Source: Alcanivorax sp. UBA4485 (GTDB taxonomy: Bacteria; Pseudomonadota; Gammaproteobacteria; Pseudomonadales; Alcanivoracaceae). From it: 12,661 bases of DNA. The stretch is taken from the NCBI GenBank assembly GCA_002389055.1, contig DGNT01000104.1, forward strand, positions 21,961 through 34,621, written 5' to 3'. A model generated the notes under the pieces. It was not told the origin of the DNA. It saw only the letters and a program-made list of their open reading frames with translations, and did not search any database. Within the stretch, counting starts at the first letter, position 1. Every line of letters begins with the position of its first letter. The translations under genes were made by a program, and so were the position numbers. Below, piece after piece: positions 6,716-12,661 of the stretch.

Positions 6716-7827
6716 ACGGCCGTTATTGGCGTCGGGCGCGGCGGCTGACGGTCAGTGAGCGGCGCCTGCTGCTTCGCCATGGTCGCTCCCTGGCGGCGGT
6801 GGCGTTGTTCCACTCGCTGCTGGTGGTGGCGCTCTGGCTGTGGGGCACGCTGGACGCCGGCGGCCTTTATGTGAGCCTGCTGCTGGGCGCGCTGGCCGCG
6901 ATGACCATGCTTTACCTGCTGTTGATCGAAACCGGCGCCACGCTGGAGTGGCGGGAGCCCAGCCTGTCCGTGCCCATGGCCCTGGGGCTGGTGGTCGCCT
7001 TTCTGATCGCCGCGTTCCCCATGAACGAGGCGCGCATCAGCGCCATGATTCTATTCTTCCCGCTGCTGTTGTTGGTGTCGTTCCGGCTCGGCGCGCGCTC
7101 GTTGTTGTCGCTGGCGCTGCTGGCCAGCCTCGGCTATGCGCTGATGCTGGCGCTGGCACTGGCGACCCGGGGCCTGCGGTTGAGCTTGAGCCTGGAATTG
7201 CTGCAGTGGCTGATCTTTACCCTGGTGGCGTTGAGTTTCGCGGTGACCGGCAGTGGCGTGAACGGCCTGCGGCGCAGCCTGGCGGTAAAGAACCAGGCGC
7301 TGGCGGACGCCCTGGAACAGGTCCGCGATCTGGCGATCCGCGATGACCTCACCGGCTTGTTCAACCGGCGCCATATTCTGGAAGTGCTGGAGCATCAGAA
7401 GGCGCTGGCGGACAACCAGATCTACCCGTTCTCGGTGTGCTACGTGGATCTGGATCATTTCAAGCGCATCAATGACGAGTATGGCCACGACATGGGCGAC
7501 CGGGTTCTGCGGCAGTTCGCCGAGCACACCCTGGATAATCTGCGCGAGGGGGATTATCTCGCCCGTCTGGGCGGTGAGGAATTTATTCTGGTGCTGCCGC
7601 AGAGCGACCTGGCCGGTGCCGAACTGGTGGCCGAGCGGCTGCGCGAGAGCTGGGCGTCGCGCCGCTTCGACGATCGTCGCGGACCGCCGGCGGTGAGCCT
7701 GTCGGCGGGGGTAGCCAGCTACCGGGGCCCGGAAACCGTGGACCAGCTACTGGGCCGCGCCGACCGCGCCCTCTACCGCGCCAAAACCGGCGGCCGCAAC
7801 CGCGTCTGCCGCGAGGATGACGTGTAG
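6712..7827 (+). CDS. Membrane-bound diguanylate cyclase (GGDEF) 2, with intact I-site
   Basis: A 371-residue paralogue of the preceding cyclase with the same plan. Membrane helices lie between about 28 and 180. A linker and a GGDEF domain follow: GGEEF at 287-291, with D246, N254 and D263 at the metal- and guanine-binding positions. Here the I-site RxxD is present as REGD (278-281), so c-di-GMP feedback inhibition is expected. The start is GTG at 6712, overlapping the TGA of the upstream gene (GTGA), which suggests translational coupling. The two proteins share DLAxxDxLTGLxxRRH and VDLDHFKRIND, consistent with an old tandem duplication. The coding sequence ends at a TAG embedded in TGTAGGAGCGGGCT, the head of the adjacent REP-type repeat, so the C-terminus may have been set by repeat insertion (inference). 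No phosphodiesterase is adjacent. Confidence 0.88.
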   Translation: MNGRYWRRARRLTVSERRLLLRHGRSLAAVALFHSLLVVALWLWGTLDAGGLYVSLLLGALAAMTMLYLLLIETGATLEWREPSLSVPMALGLVVAFLIAAFPMNEARISAMILFFPLLLLVSFRLGARSLLSLALLASLGYALMLALALATRGLRLSLSLELLQWLIFTLVALSFAVTGSGVNGLRRSLAVKNQALADALEQVRDLAIRDDLTGLFNRRHILEVLEHQKALADNQIYPFSVCYVDLDHFKRINDEYGHDMGDRVLRQFAEHTLDNLREGDYLARLGGEEFILVLPQSDLAGAELVAERLRESWASRRFDDRRGPPAVSLSAGVASYRGPETVDQLLGRADRALYRAKTGGRNRVCREDDV

Positions 7828-7838
7828 GAGCGGGCTGT

Positions 7839-7978
7839 GGGAGCGGGCCCTGCCCGCGAAAGGCCGGCTTTAGCTGGCCGGCAGGATGCCAGAGGTCTGT
7901 CTAACGGCAGCACAAACAGCGTTTCTGGAATCCTGCCGGGTGGCTGGCGCCACCCTTTCGCGGGCGAGGCCCGCTCGC
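7839..7978. repeat. REP-type inverted pair (BIME-like) between convergent genes
   Basis: Two 57-bp arms (7839-7895 and 7922-7978) are inverted copies that align without gaps, 43 of 57 identical, around a 26-bp spacer. Each arm has a GCGGGC-NNN-GCCCGC hairpin (7843-7857 and 7960-7974), an AAAGG link, and a second 6-bp hairpin (7863-7878 and 7939-7954). A conserved CGGCAGGAT-N-CCAGA tail follows. A partial extra copy, GGAGCGGGC, lies at 7828-7836. The second hairpin differs between arms by paired changes that keep it folded. GCGGGC/GCCCGC elements like this are familiar as Pseudomonas REP sequences moved by RAYT transposases; no such gene is in the window. It ends 6 bp from the argF stop and may act as a two-way transcription barrier. 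Confidence 0.85.
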
Positions 7979-7984
7979 ACAAGG

Positions 7985-8899
7985 TCAATGCGTCCCGGTG
8001 AGCAGGAACTCCAGCAGCGCCTTCTGTGCGTGCAGCCGGTTTTCCGCTTCGTCCCAGACCACCGCACGGGGGTCGTCGAGCATGTCGTGGCTGACTTCCT
8101 CGCCCCGGTGGGCGGGCAGGCAGTGCATGAACAGCGCGTCCGGGTCGGCCCGGTCCATCAGCGCCGGGGTCACCTGATACTCGGAGAAGCGCTTGATGCG
8201 GTCGGCCTGCTCGTCTTCCTGGCCCATGGAGGCCCACACATCGGTGACCACCAGATGCACGCCTTTCACCGCCTCGGCGGGGTCGCGCTGCAGGGTGACC
8301 CGGTGCTGGAACGCGTCCACCAGGTCCGCCGGCGGCTCGAAGCCTTCCGGACAGCACACCACCAACTCGAAATCGAACTGTTCGGCGGCGTTGATGTAGC
8401 TGGCGCACATATTGTTGCCGTCGCCCACCCAGGCCACGGTCTTGCCGGCGATGCTGCCGCGGTGCTCGACGAACGTCTGCATGTCGGCGAGCAGCTGGCA
8501 GGGGTGGAACTGGTCGGTGAGGGCGTTGATCACCGGCACCCGCGAATGGGCGGCGAAGGCTTCCACGGTGTCGTGGTCGAAGGTACGGATCATCACCGCG
8601 TCCACCATCCGTGACAGCACCCGGGCGGAATCCTCCACCGGTTCACCGCGCCCCAGCTGAGTGTCGCGCGGCGACAGGAACACGCTGGCGCCGCCGAACT
8701 GGGTCATCGCCACTTCGAACGACACCCGGGTGCGGGTGGAGGACTTCTCGAAAATCATGCCCAGGGTCTTGCCGCGCAGGGGTTCATGGAACTGCCCGGT
8801 GTGCAGCATGGTTTTCAGCTCCACGGCGCGCTGTATCAGATACCCCAGCTCCTTGGGCGTAAGGTCCATCAGAGTGAGAAAGTGACGCGGGCTGCTCAT
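7985..8899 (-). CDS. argF: Ornithine carbamoyltransferase, anabolic
   Basis: A 304-residue cytoplasmic enzyme of arginine biosynthesis that makes citrulline from ornithine and carbamoyl phosphate. The carbamoyl-phosphate motif STRTR is at 54-58, HPCQ at 132-135, the ornithine loop DVWASMGQE at 220-228 (SMG 224-226), and the catalytic HCLP at 259-262. The length fits the anabolic family. The start ATG (8899-8897) overlaps the argD stop as ATGA, so the two genes form one translationally coupled unit with argD first. No arginine deiminase-pathway genes are nearby, which supports the anabolic role over the catabolic one. The gene runs convergently into the REP-type pair. Confidence 0.96.
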   Translation of the reverse strand: MSSPRHFLTLMDLTPKELGYLIQRAVELKTMLHTGQFHEPLRGKTLGMIFEKSSTRTRVSFEVAMTQFGGASVFLSPRDTQLGRGEPVEDSARVLSRMVDAVMIRTFDHDTVEAFAAHSRVPVINALTDQFHPCQLLADMQTFVEHRGSIAGKTVAWVGDGNNMCASYINAAEQFDFELVVCCPEGFEPPADLVDAFQHRVTLQRDPAEAVKGVHLVVTDVWASMGQEDEQADRIKRFSEYQVTPALMDRADPDALFMHCLPAHRGEEVSHDMLDDPRAVVWDEAENRLHAQKALLEFLLTGTH

Positions 8900-10089
8900 G
8901 GGTTCTCCTGATCACGGGCAAAGTCGCGGATCACCTGGGCCAGGGTGTCCACCAAGAAACGGAGTTCGTCGTCGTTGATCACCAGGGGCGGCAACAGCCG
9001 CACCACCGAGCCGGCGGTGACATTGATCAGCAGGCCGGCCTCGCGGGCGCGGCCCACCAGTTCGCCGCAGTCGCGGTCGAGCTGCACGCCGATCATCAGC
9101 CCGCGGCCGCGCACCCCGGTCACCAGGGGGACGTCGGCGAGCTGCTCGCGCAGCGCCGCGCGCAGCGTCTCACCCTTGGCGTTGACCGCCGGAATCACCT
9201 CGCCGCTGAGCGTTTCCACCACCGTCAGCGCGGTGGCGCAGCCCAGCGGGTTGCCGCCGAAGGTGCTGCCATGGCTGCCCGGCCCGAACAACGCGGAAGC
9301 GGCGCCGCTCACCAGGCAGGCGCCGATCGGGAAGCCATTGCCCAGGCCCTTGGCGGTGGTCAGCACGTCGGGCCGCACGCTCTCGCCCTGGCACGCGAAA
9401 TAGGTGCCGGTGCGGCCGTTGCCGGTCTGGATTTCATCCAACATCAGCAGCCAGCCGTGGCGGTCGCACAGTTCGCGCAGGCCGCGCAGGTAGCCGTCGT
9501 CGGGCAGGTTGACCCCGCCTTCGCCCTGCACCGGCTCCACCAGCACCGCCGCAATGTGGCCGGCCTGGTCGTCGGCGGCGGCGGCTTCCACCGCCGCCAG
9601 ATCGTTGTAGGGCAGATGCTGAAAGCCTTCCACCAGCGGCTCGAAGCCTTTCTGCACCTTGCGGTTGCCGGTGGCGGACAGGGTCGCCAGGGTGCGGCCG
9701 TGGAAGCTGTTCTCCATCACCAGAATGCGCGGCGTGTCGCTGCCCCGGTGGTGGCCGTGCAAACGCGCCAGCTTGATCGCCGCCTCGTTGGCTTCGGCGC
9801 CGGAATTGGAGAAGAACACCTTTTCCATGCCGCTCAACGCGCACAGGCGCGCGGCCAGATTTTCCTGGGCCGGTATCCGGTACAGGTTGGAGGTGTGCAC
9901 CAGTTGCGCGGCCTGATCCGCCAGGGTGCGGGTCACCGCCGGATGGGCGTGGCCGAGGTTGCACACGGCGACGCCGGACACGGCGTCCATGAAACGGTTG
10001 CCGTGCGCGTCGTATAGCCATACCCCTTCGCCGCGCTCGAAGCTCACCGGCTGACGGGCGTAGGTGGGGATCAGAAACTGCTCGCTCAT
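8896..10089 (-). CDS. argD: Acetylornithine aminotransferase (class III, PLP-dependent)
   Basis: A 397-residue aminotransferase that converts N-acetylglutamate semialdehyde to N-acetylornithine with glutamate; in many bacteria it also serves lysine synthesis. Visible are SNSGAEANEAAIKLAR (94-109), which binds the PLP phosphate, E185 in VEPVQGEGG, D218 in LDEIQTGNGRTG, and the PLP lysine K247 in TTAKGLGNGFPIGA. The C-terminal region ends in VRLLPPLVIND and a short helix. The start ATG at 10089 gives the usual MSEQFLIPTYARQPV N-terminus. The open frame extends 35 codons further upstream, but through a terminator-like hairpin and without family similarity. The ribosome site is weak (AAAGA). AstC is a related alternative, but linkage to argF favours ArgD. 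Confidence 0.94.
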   Translation of the reverse strand: MSEQFLIPTYARQPVSFERGEGVWLYDAHGNRFMDAVSGVAVCNLGHAHPAVTRTLADQAAQLVHTSNLYRIPAQENLAARLCALSGMEKVFFSNSGAEANEAAIKLARLHGHHRGSDTPRILVMENSFHGRTLATLSATGNRKVQKGFEPLVEGFQHLPYNDLAAVEAAAADDQAGHIAAVLVEPVQGEGGVNLPDDGYLRGLRELCDRHGWLLMLDEIQTGNGRTGTYFACQGESVRPDVLTTAKGLGNGFPIGACLVSGAASALFGPGSHGSTFGGNPLGCATALTVVETLSGEVIPAVNAKGETLRAALREQLADVPLVTGVRGRGLMIGVQLDRDCGELVGRAREAGLLINVTAGSVVRLLPPLVINDDELRFLVDTLAQVIRDFARDQENP

Positions 10090-10125
10090 GGTCTTTGGCG
10101 CTGTAGGTCGATGAAGAACGCTTAC

Positions 10126-10153
10126 AAACAAAAAACGGCAGCCGAGGCTGCCG
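10126..10153 (-). terminator. Intrinsic terminator-like hairpin just upstream of argD
   Basis: On the minus strand CGGCAGC and GCTGCCG form a perfect 7-bp stem with a CTCG loop (10153-10136). It is followed directly by TTTTTTGTTT (10135-10126). This is a strong intrinsic terminator by appearance. It points towards argD, whose start is only 37 bp further on, and no minus-strand gene precedes it. It is either an attenuator in the argD leader or a barrier to antisense transcription from the hyuB side. Confidence 0.65.
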
Positions 10154-10165
10154 CGTGGACCCTGA

Positions 10166-10194
10166 ATAATACTGAGGCCGGCGCGGGGACGCAA
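10166..10194 (-). promoter_or_regulatory. Candidate argDF promoter
   Basis: On the minus strand TTGCGT (10194-10189), a 17-bp spacer and TATTAT (10171-10166) form a plausible sigma-70 promoter, with a start near 10159. A TGAAT half-site (10163-10167), as in ArgR boxes, overlaps the -10, but its second half is poor. The -35 lies in the loop of the GC-rich inverted repeat at 10178-10206. If this promoter is used, the terminator-like hairpin begins about 6 nt into the transcript. Confidence 0.35.
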
Positions 10195-10206
10195 TTCCCG
10201 CGCCGG
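10178..10206. repeat. Perfect 10-bp inverted repeat in the argD-hyuB divergent region
   Basis: CCGGCGCGGG (10178-10187) and CCCGCGCCGG (10197-10206) are exact inverted copies separated by 9 bp. The arms are centred 19 bp apart, compatible with a dimeric regulator site on one DNA face, or with an RNA hairpin. It lies between two divergent genes; no known operator is recognised. A tandem GTATCCT GTATCCT follows at 10206-10219. Confidence 0.6.
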
Positions 10207-10250
10207 TATCCTGTATCCTGATCGGTGAACCGCATTTTCAGGGGGAAGTC

Positions 10251-11846
10251 ATGGACCCGGTACAGCTGAGTATTTTCGCCAACCGCCTGGCGGGTATTTG
10301 TGACGAGATGGGCGCGTTGCTGCGCGCCAGCGCGCTGTCGCCCAACATCAAAGACCGGCTGGATTTCTCCTGCGCGATCTTCGACGCCGCCGGCGGCCTG
10401 TGCGCCCAGGCCGCGCATATCCCCGTGCATCTGGGGTCCATGGCCTACGCCATGGCCGACCTGGTGGAAGGCCGTGACTGGCGCCCCGGTGACCTGCTGG
10501 TGGTCAACGACCCTTACCTGGGCGGCACTCACTTGCCGGACGTGACCGTGGTGGCGCCGGTGTTCGCCGGCGAGCGGCTGGCCGCCTTCACCGTGACCCG
10601 GGCCCACCACGCCAATATCGGCGCGCACAGCCCCGGCTCCATGCCGGTGTCCAGGACCCTGGACGAAGAGGGGCTGGTGATCGCCCCGCAATGGCTCAAG
10701 CGCGAAGGCGCTTGGCAGCTGCCGTTGAGCCGCCGGCTGGCGGGGCTCGGCGAGGGCGACCGGCTGCCCCTGGACGTGCCCCGCTTCGCGGACTTCGCCG
10801 CCCAGGCCAGTGCCTGCGAGGCGGGCGCGCGGCGGTTGGCGGCGCTGATCGGCGAGCGCGGCCTGGAGCCGCTGCGCGCGTCCCTGGACGCCCTCAACAC
10901 CTATGGTGAGCGGCGCATGCGCCAGCGCCTGGCGGACCTGGCCGACGGCGAGTACCGCTTCAGCGATGTGATGGACGATGACGGCCAGGGGCACTTCGAC
11001 ATTCCGCTGGTGGTCACCCTGCGGGTCCGGGGTGACGGCGCCGAACTGGATTTCACCGGCACCGCCGACCAGGTGAGCGGCAACATCAACTGCCCGCTGT
11101 CGGTGGCGGCGGCGGCCGCGTATTACTGTTTCCGCTGCCTGCTGCCCGACGACGCGCCGTCCTGCGCCGGCCTGTTCCGACCGATCGCATTGTCGGCGCC
11201 GGTGGGCAGCCTGGTCAACGCCCGCCGCCCCGGGGCGGTGGCCGCCGGCAATGTGGAAACCAGCTCGCGGATCGTCGACGTGGTGCTGGGCGCCCTGGCC
11301 CAGGCGCTGCCCGGTGAGATTCCCGCCGCCAGCCAGGGCACCATGAACAACCTGGCCATGGGGGAGAGCGGCGAGGGCGGGGCGCGGCCCTGGGATTATT
11401 ACGAAACCATGGCCGGCGGCATGGGCGCCCACCGCCGGGGTGGCGGTCTGTCGGCGGTACACAGCCATATGACCAACACCTTGAACACGCCCATCGAAAG
11501 CCTGGAAGAGCACTATCCGCTGCGGGTGCGCCGCTACGCGTTACGCCGGGGCAGCGGTGGGGCCGGCGCACACCGGGGTGGCGACGGCATCGAGCGGGAG
11601 CTGGAATTTCTCGCCCCCGCCAGTTTTACCTTGCTCACCGAACGGCGCCGTCACCGGCCCTGGGGGCTGGAAGGGGGCGGGCCCGGCGCCGCCGGCGAGA
11701 ACCGCCTTAACGGCGAGGCCCTGCCGCCCAAGTTCACCGGGCATGCCCGTCCCGGCGACCGCCTGCTGCTGGCATCGCCGGGCGGTGGCGGTTACGGCCT
11801 TACTGAAAGCGAACAAAAAAACAGGGAGATAGGTAAAGTCACTTAG
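10251..11846 (+). CDS. Hydantoinase B / 5-oxoprolinase beta-type subunit (HyuB family)
   Basis: A 531-residue protein of the HyuB family, whose members work with an ATP-using HyuA partner in ATP-dependent hydantoin or oxoproline hydrolysis, or form part of acetone/acetophenone carboxylases. Family motifs include DRLDFSCAIFD (35-45), NDPYLGGTHLPD (86-97), RAHHANIGAHSPGSMP (117-132), GNVETSSRIVD (333-343) and SQGTMNN (361-367). The C-terminal glycine-rich stretch is RRGSGGAGAHRGGDG, ending near PGGGGYG. Length is usual for a stand-alone HyuB. Start: ATG at 10251, with AGGGGGAA at 10240-10247, a strong ribosome site. No HyuA lies on either side: argD is upstream and divergent, a TonB receptor is downstream. 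The substrate cannot be assigned. The stop at 11846 is only 8 bp before the Fur box of the next gene. Confidence 0.88.
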   Translation: MDPVQLSIFANRLAGICDEMGALLRASALSPNIKDRLDFSCAIFDAAGGLCAQAAHIPVHLGSMAYAMADLVEGRDWRPGDLLVVNDPYLGGTHLPDVTVVAPVFAGERLAAFTVTRAHHANIGAHSPGSMPVSRTLDEEGLVIAPQWLKREGAWQLPLSRRLAGLGEGDRLPLDVPRFADFAAQASACEAGARRLAALIGERGLEPLRASLDALNTYGERRMRQRLADLADGEYRFSDVMDDDGQGHFDIPLVVTLRVRGDGAELDFTGTADQVSGNINCPLSVAAAAAYYCFRCLLPDDAPSCAGLFRPIALSAPVGSLVNARRPGAVAAGNVETSSRIVDVVLGALAQALPGEIPAASQGTMNNLAMGESGEGGARPWDYYETMAGGMGAHRRGGGLSAVHSHMTNTLNTPIESLEEHYPLRVRRYALRRGSGGAGAHRGGDGIERELEFLAPASFTLLTERRRHRPWGLEGGGPGAAGENRLNGEALPPKFTGHARPGDRLLLASPGGGGYGLTESEQKNREIGKVT

Positions 11847-11853
11847 CTGTTAG

Positions 11854-11868
11854 TGAGAATCGTTTTCA
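11854..11868. promoter_or_regulatory. Fur box (iron-responsive repressor site)
   Basis: TGAGAAT-C-GTTTTCA fits the 7-1-7 Fur model TGATAAT-N-ATTATCA at 11 of 14 arm positions or better. An ATTATT hexamer follows, extending the repeat. It lies 51 bp before the receptor start, overlapping a possible promoter (TTAGCT at 11843, CATTAT at 11867). Repression of the receptor under iron-replete conditions is expected. Confidence 0.75.
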
Positions 11869-11918
11869 TTATTGTTCTCCGCGACTTACAAAACATACAC
11901 GTCGCAGGAACCATAACG

Positions 11919-12661
11919 ATGAAACGACGCAATGCCCCCCTGGCGCTCTGCGCCCTTGGCGGTGCCTCCGCCCTGTTGTTTGCCGAAACCCTGGCCGCCG
12001 ACACCAACCGGCTGCCCGCCGTGGACATCATCGGCTCCACGGAGGACACCTTCAGCCTGTCCGGCTCCGCCCATGTGTTGTCCAACGAGGATCTGGAGAA
12101 AAAGGAATACACCGATGTGCACCGCATCCTTCGCGACGTGCCCGGTGTCTACGTTCAAGAGGAAGAGGGCTACGGCCTGCGTCCCAACATCGGTATCCGC
12201 GGCACCGGCACCAACCGCAGCGACCGCATCACCGTGATGGAAGACGGTATTCCCATCGCGCCGGCGCCCTACGCCGCGCCGGCGGCCTATTATTTCCCCA
12301 GCGCCGGCCGTTTCCACGGCGTGGAAGTATTGAAAGGGCCGGACACCCTGCGCTACGGCCCGTTCACCGTGGGCGGCGCGCTCAACGTGCTGTCCACGCC
12401 GATCCCCAGCGATGAAGCCGGCATGGTGCAGCTGGAAGCCGGCGAGGACCGTCATCAGCGCGGTCATGTCTGGTACGGCGCCACCCAGGGCCAGTGGGGC
12501 TTTTTGCTGGAAACCCACCAGCAGCGCAGCGACGGCTTCAAGGACGTGGATCGCTCCAGCCGGGACACCGGCTTCGACAAGCAGGACTACGTGGCCAAGC
12601 TGCGCTGGACCAGCCCCGACACCGCCGATGTGAAGCAGGCCGTGGAGCTCAAGCTGTCGCA
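11919..12661 (+). CDS. TonB-dependent outer-membrane receptor, FecA-like, N-terminal part; cut by the right edge
   Basis: The first 247 codons of a TonB-dependent siderophore or iron-chelate receptor. A signal peptide covers about 1-26 (KRR, then a hydrophobic core, cleavage near TLA-ADT). A TonB-box-like LPAVDIIG follows at 32-39. The plug domain spans about 45-165: DVHRILRDVPGVYVQEEEG, then RPNIGIRGTGTNRSDRITV, MEDGIPIAPAPYAAPAAYY, and VEVLKGPDTLRYGPFTVGGA. The first barrel strands follow. The plug resembles FecA-type ferric-dicitrate receptors, but the ligand cannot be fixed from this part. Start: ATG at 11919, with AGGAA at 11906-11910. A Fur box upstream supports iron acquisition. No extra N-terminal signalling domain is visible between the signal peptide and the plug, so a FecIR-type regulatory role is unlikely. 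Confidence 0.9.
   Translation, partial: MKRRNAPLALCALGGASALLFAETLAADTNRLPAVDIIGSTEDTFSLSGSAHVLSNEDLEKKEYTDVHRILRDVPGVYVQEEEGYGLRPNIGIRGTGTNRSDRITVMEDGIPIAPAPYAAPAAYYFPSAGRFHGVEVLKGPDTLRYGPFTVGGALNVLSTPIPSDEAGMVQLEAGEDRHQRGHVWYGATQGQWGFLLETHQQRSDGFKDVDRSSRDTGFDKQDYVAKLRWTSPDTADVKQAVELKLS

Noticed and set aside
10163..10176. ArgR box upstream of argD
   Set aside because: Only one half-site (TGAAT plus AT-rich centre) matches; the other half does not, so it is mentioned only as a weak possibility in the promoter entry.
10122..11513. Minus-strand open frame opposite hyuB, ending before argD
   Set aside because: Antisense composition and no motifs. Its last 37 codons (ATG at 10235) were considered as an Arg-containing leader peptide for argD attenuation, but there is no ribosome site and no run of Arg codons.

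Overview
The window is high-GC, compactly coded chromosomal DNA from a gammaproteobacterium. The protein sequences and the nrdA-rstAB gene order look most like Pseudomonadales or Alcanivorax-type bacteria. This taxonomic call is an inference from remembered sequences, not a database search. I see no rRNA, tRNA, CRISPR, prophage or insertion sequence. Nine protein genes are supported: seven complete and one cut by each window edge, plus one two-gene signalling pair counted within those seven.

Layout. (1) Minus strand, 2-964: the start of nrdA (class Ia ribonucleotide reductase large subunit, two ATP-cone domains), running off the left edge. (2) 965-1517: a long divergent control region with three NrdR-box-like palindromes, a perfect DnaA box plus a weaker one 32 bp away, and a good sigma-70 promoter facing right. 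(3) 1518-3905: an RstA/RstB-type response regulator and sensor kinase; the kinase starts at TTG. (4) 3910-4023: an inverted repeat in which each arm is four 7-bp units. (5) 4041-5531: glycerol kinase, without other glp genes nearby. (6) 5547-5562: a CRP/Vfr-like palindrome in front of two tandem, overlapping membrane diguanylate cyclases (5615-7827). The first lacks the inhibitory I-site and the second keeps it. (7) 7839-7978: a REP-type inverted pair with covarying hairpins, filling the gap between convergent genes. (8) Minus strand, 7985-10089: argD and argF, overlapping by 4 bp, with a terminator-like hairpin just upstream of argD. (9) 10251-11846: a hydantoinase B / oxoprolinase beta-type subunit with no A subunit beside it. 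(10) 11854-11868: a Fur box, then the first 247 codons of a FecA-like TonB-dependent receptor, which runs off the right edge.

The genes form separate functional units: dNTP synthesis, envelope signalling, glycerol uptake, c-di-GMP synthesis, arginine synthesis, and iron uptake. I did not find a clear undescribed multi-gene system. The most interesting material is between the genes: the nrdA control region, the heptad inverted repeat, the covarying REP pair, and the terminator in front of argD. Long open frames opposite the real genes are by-products of high GC and were left out.
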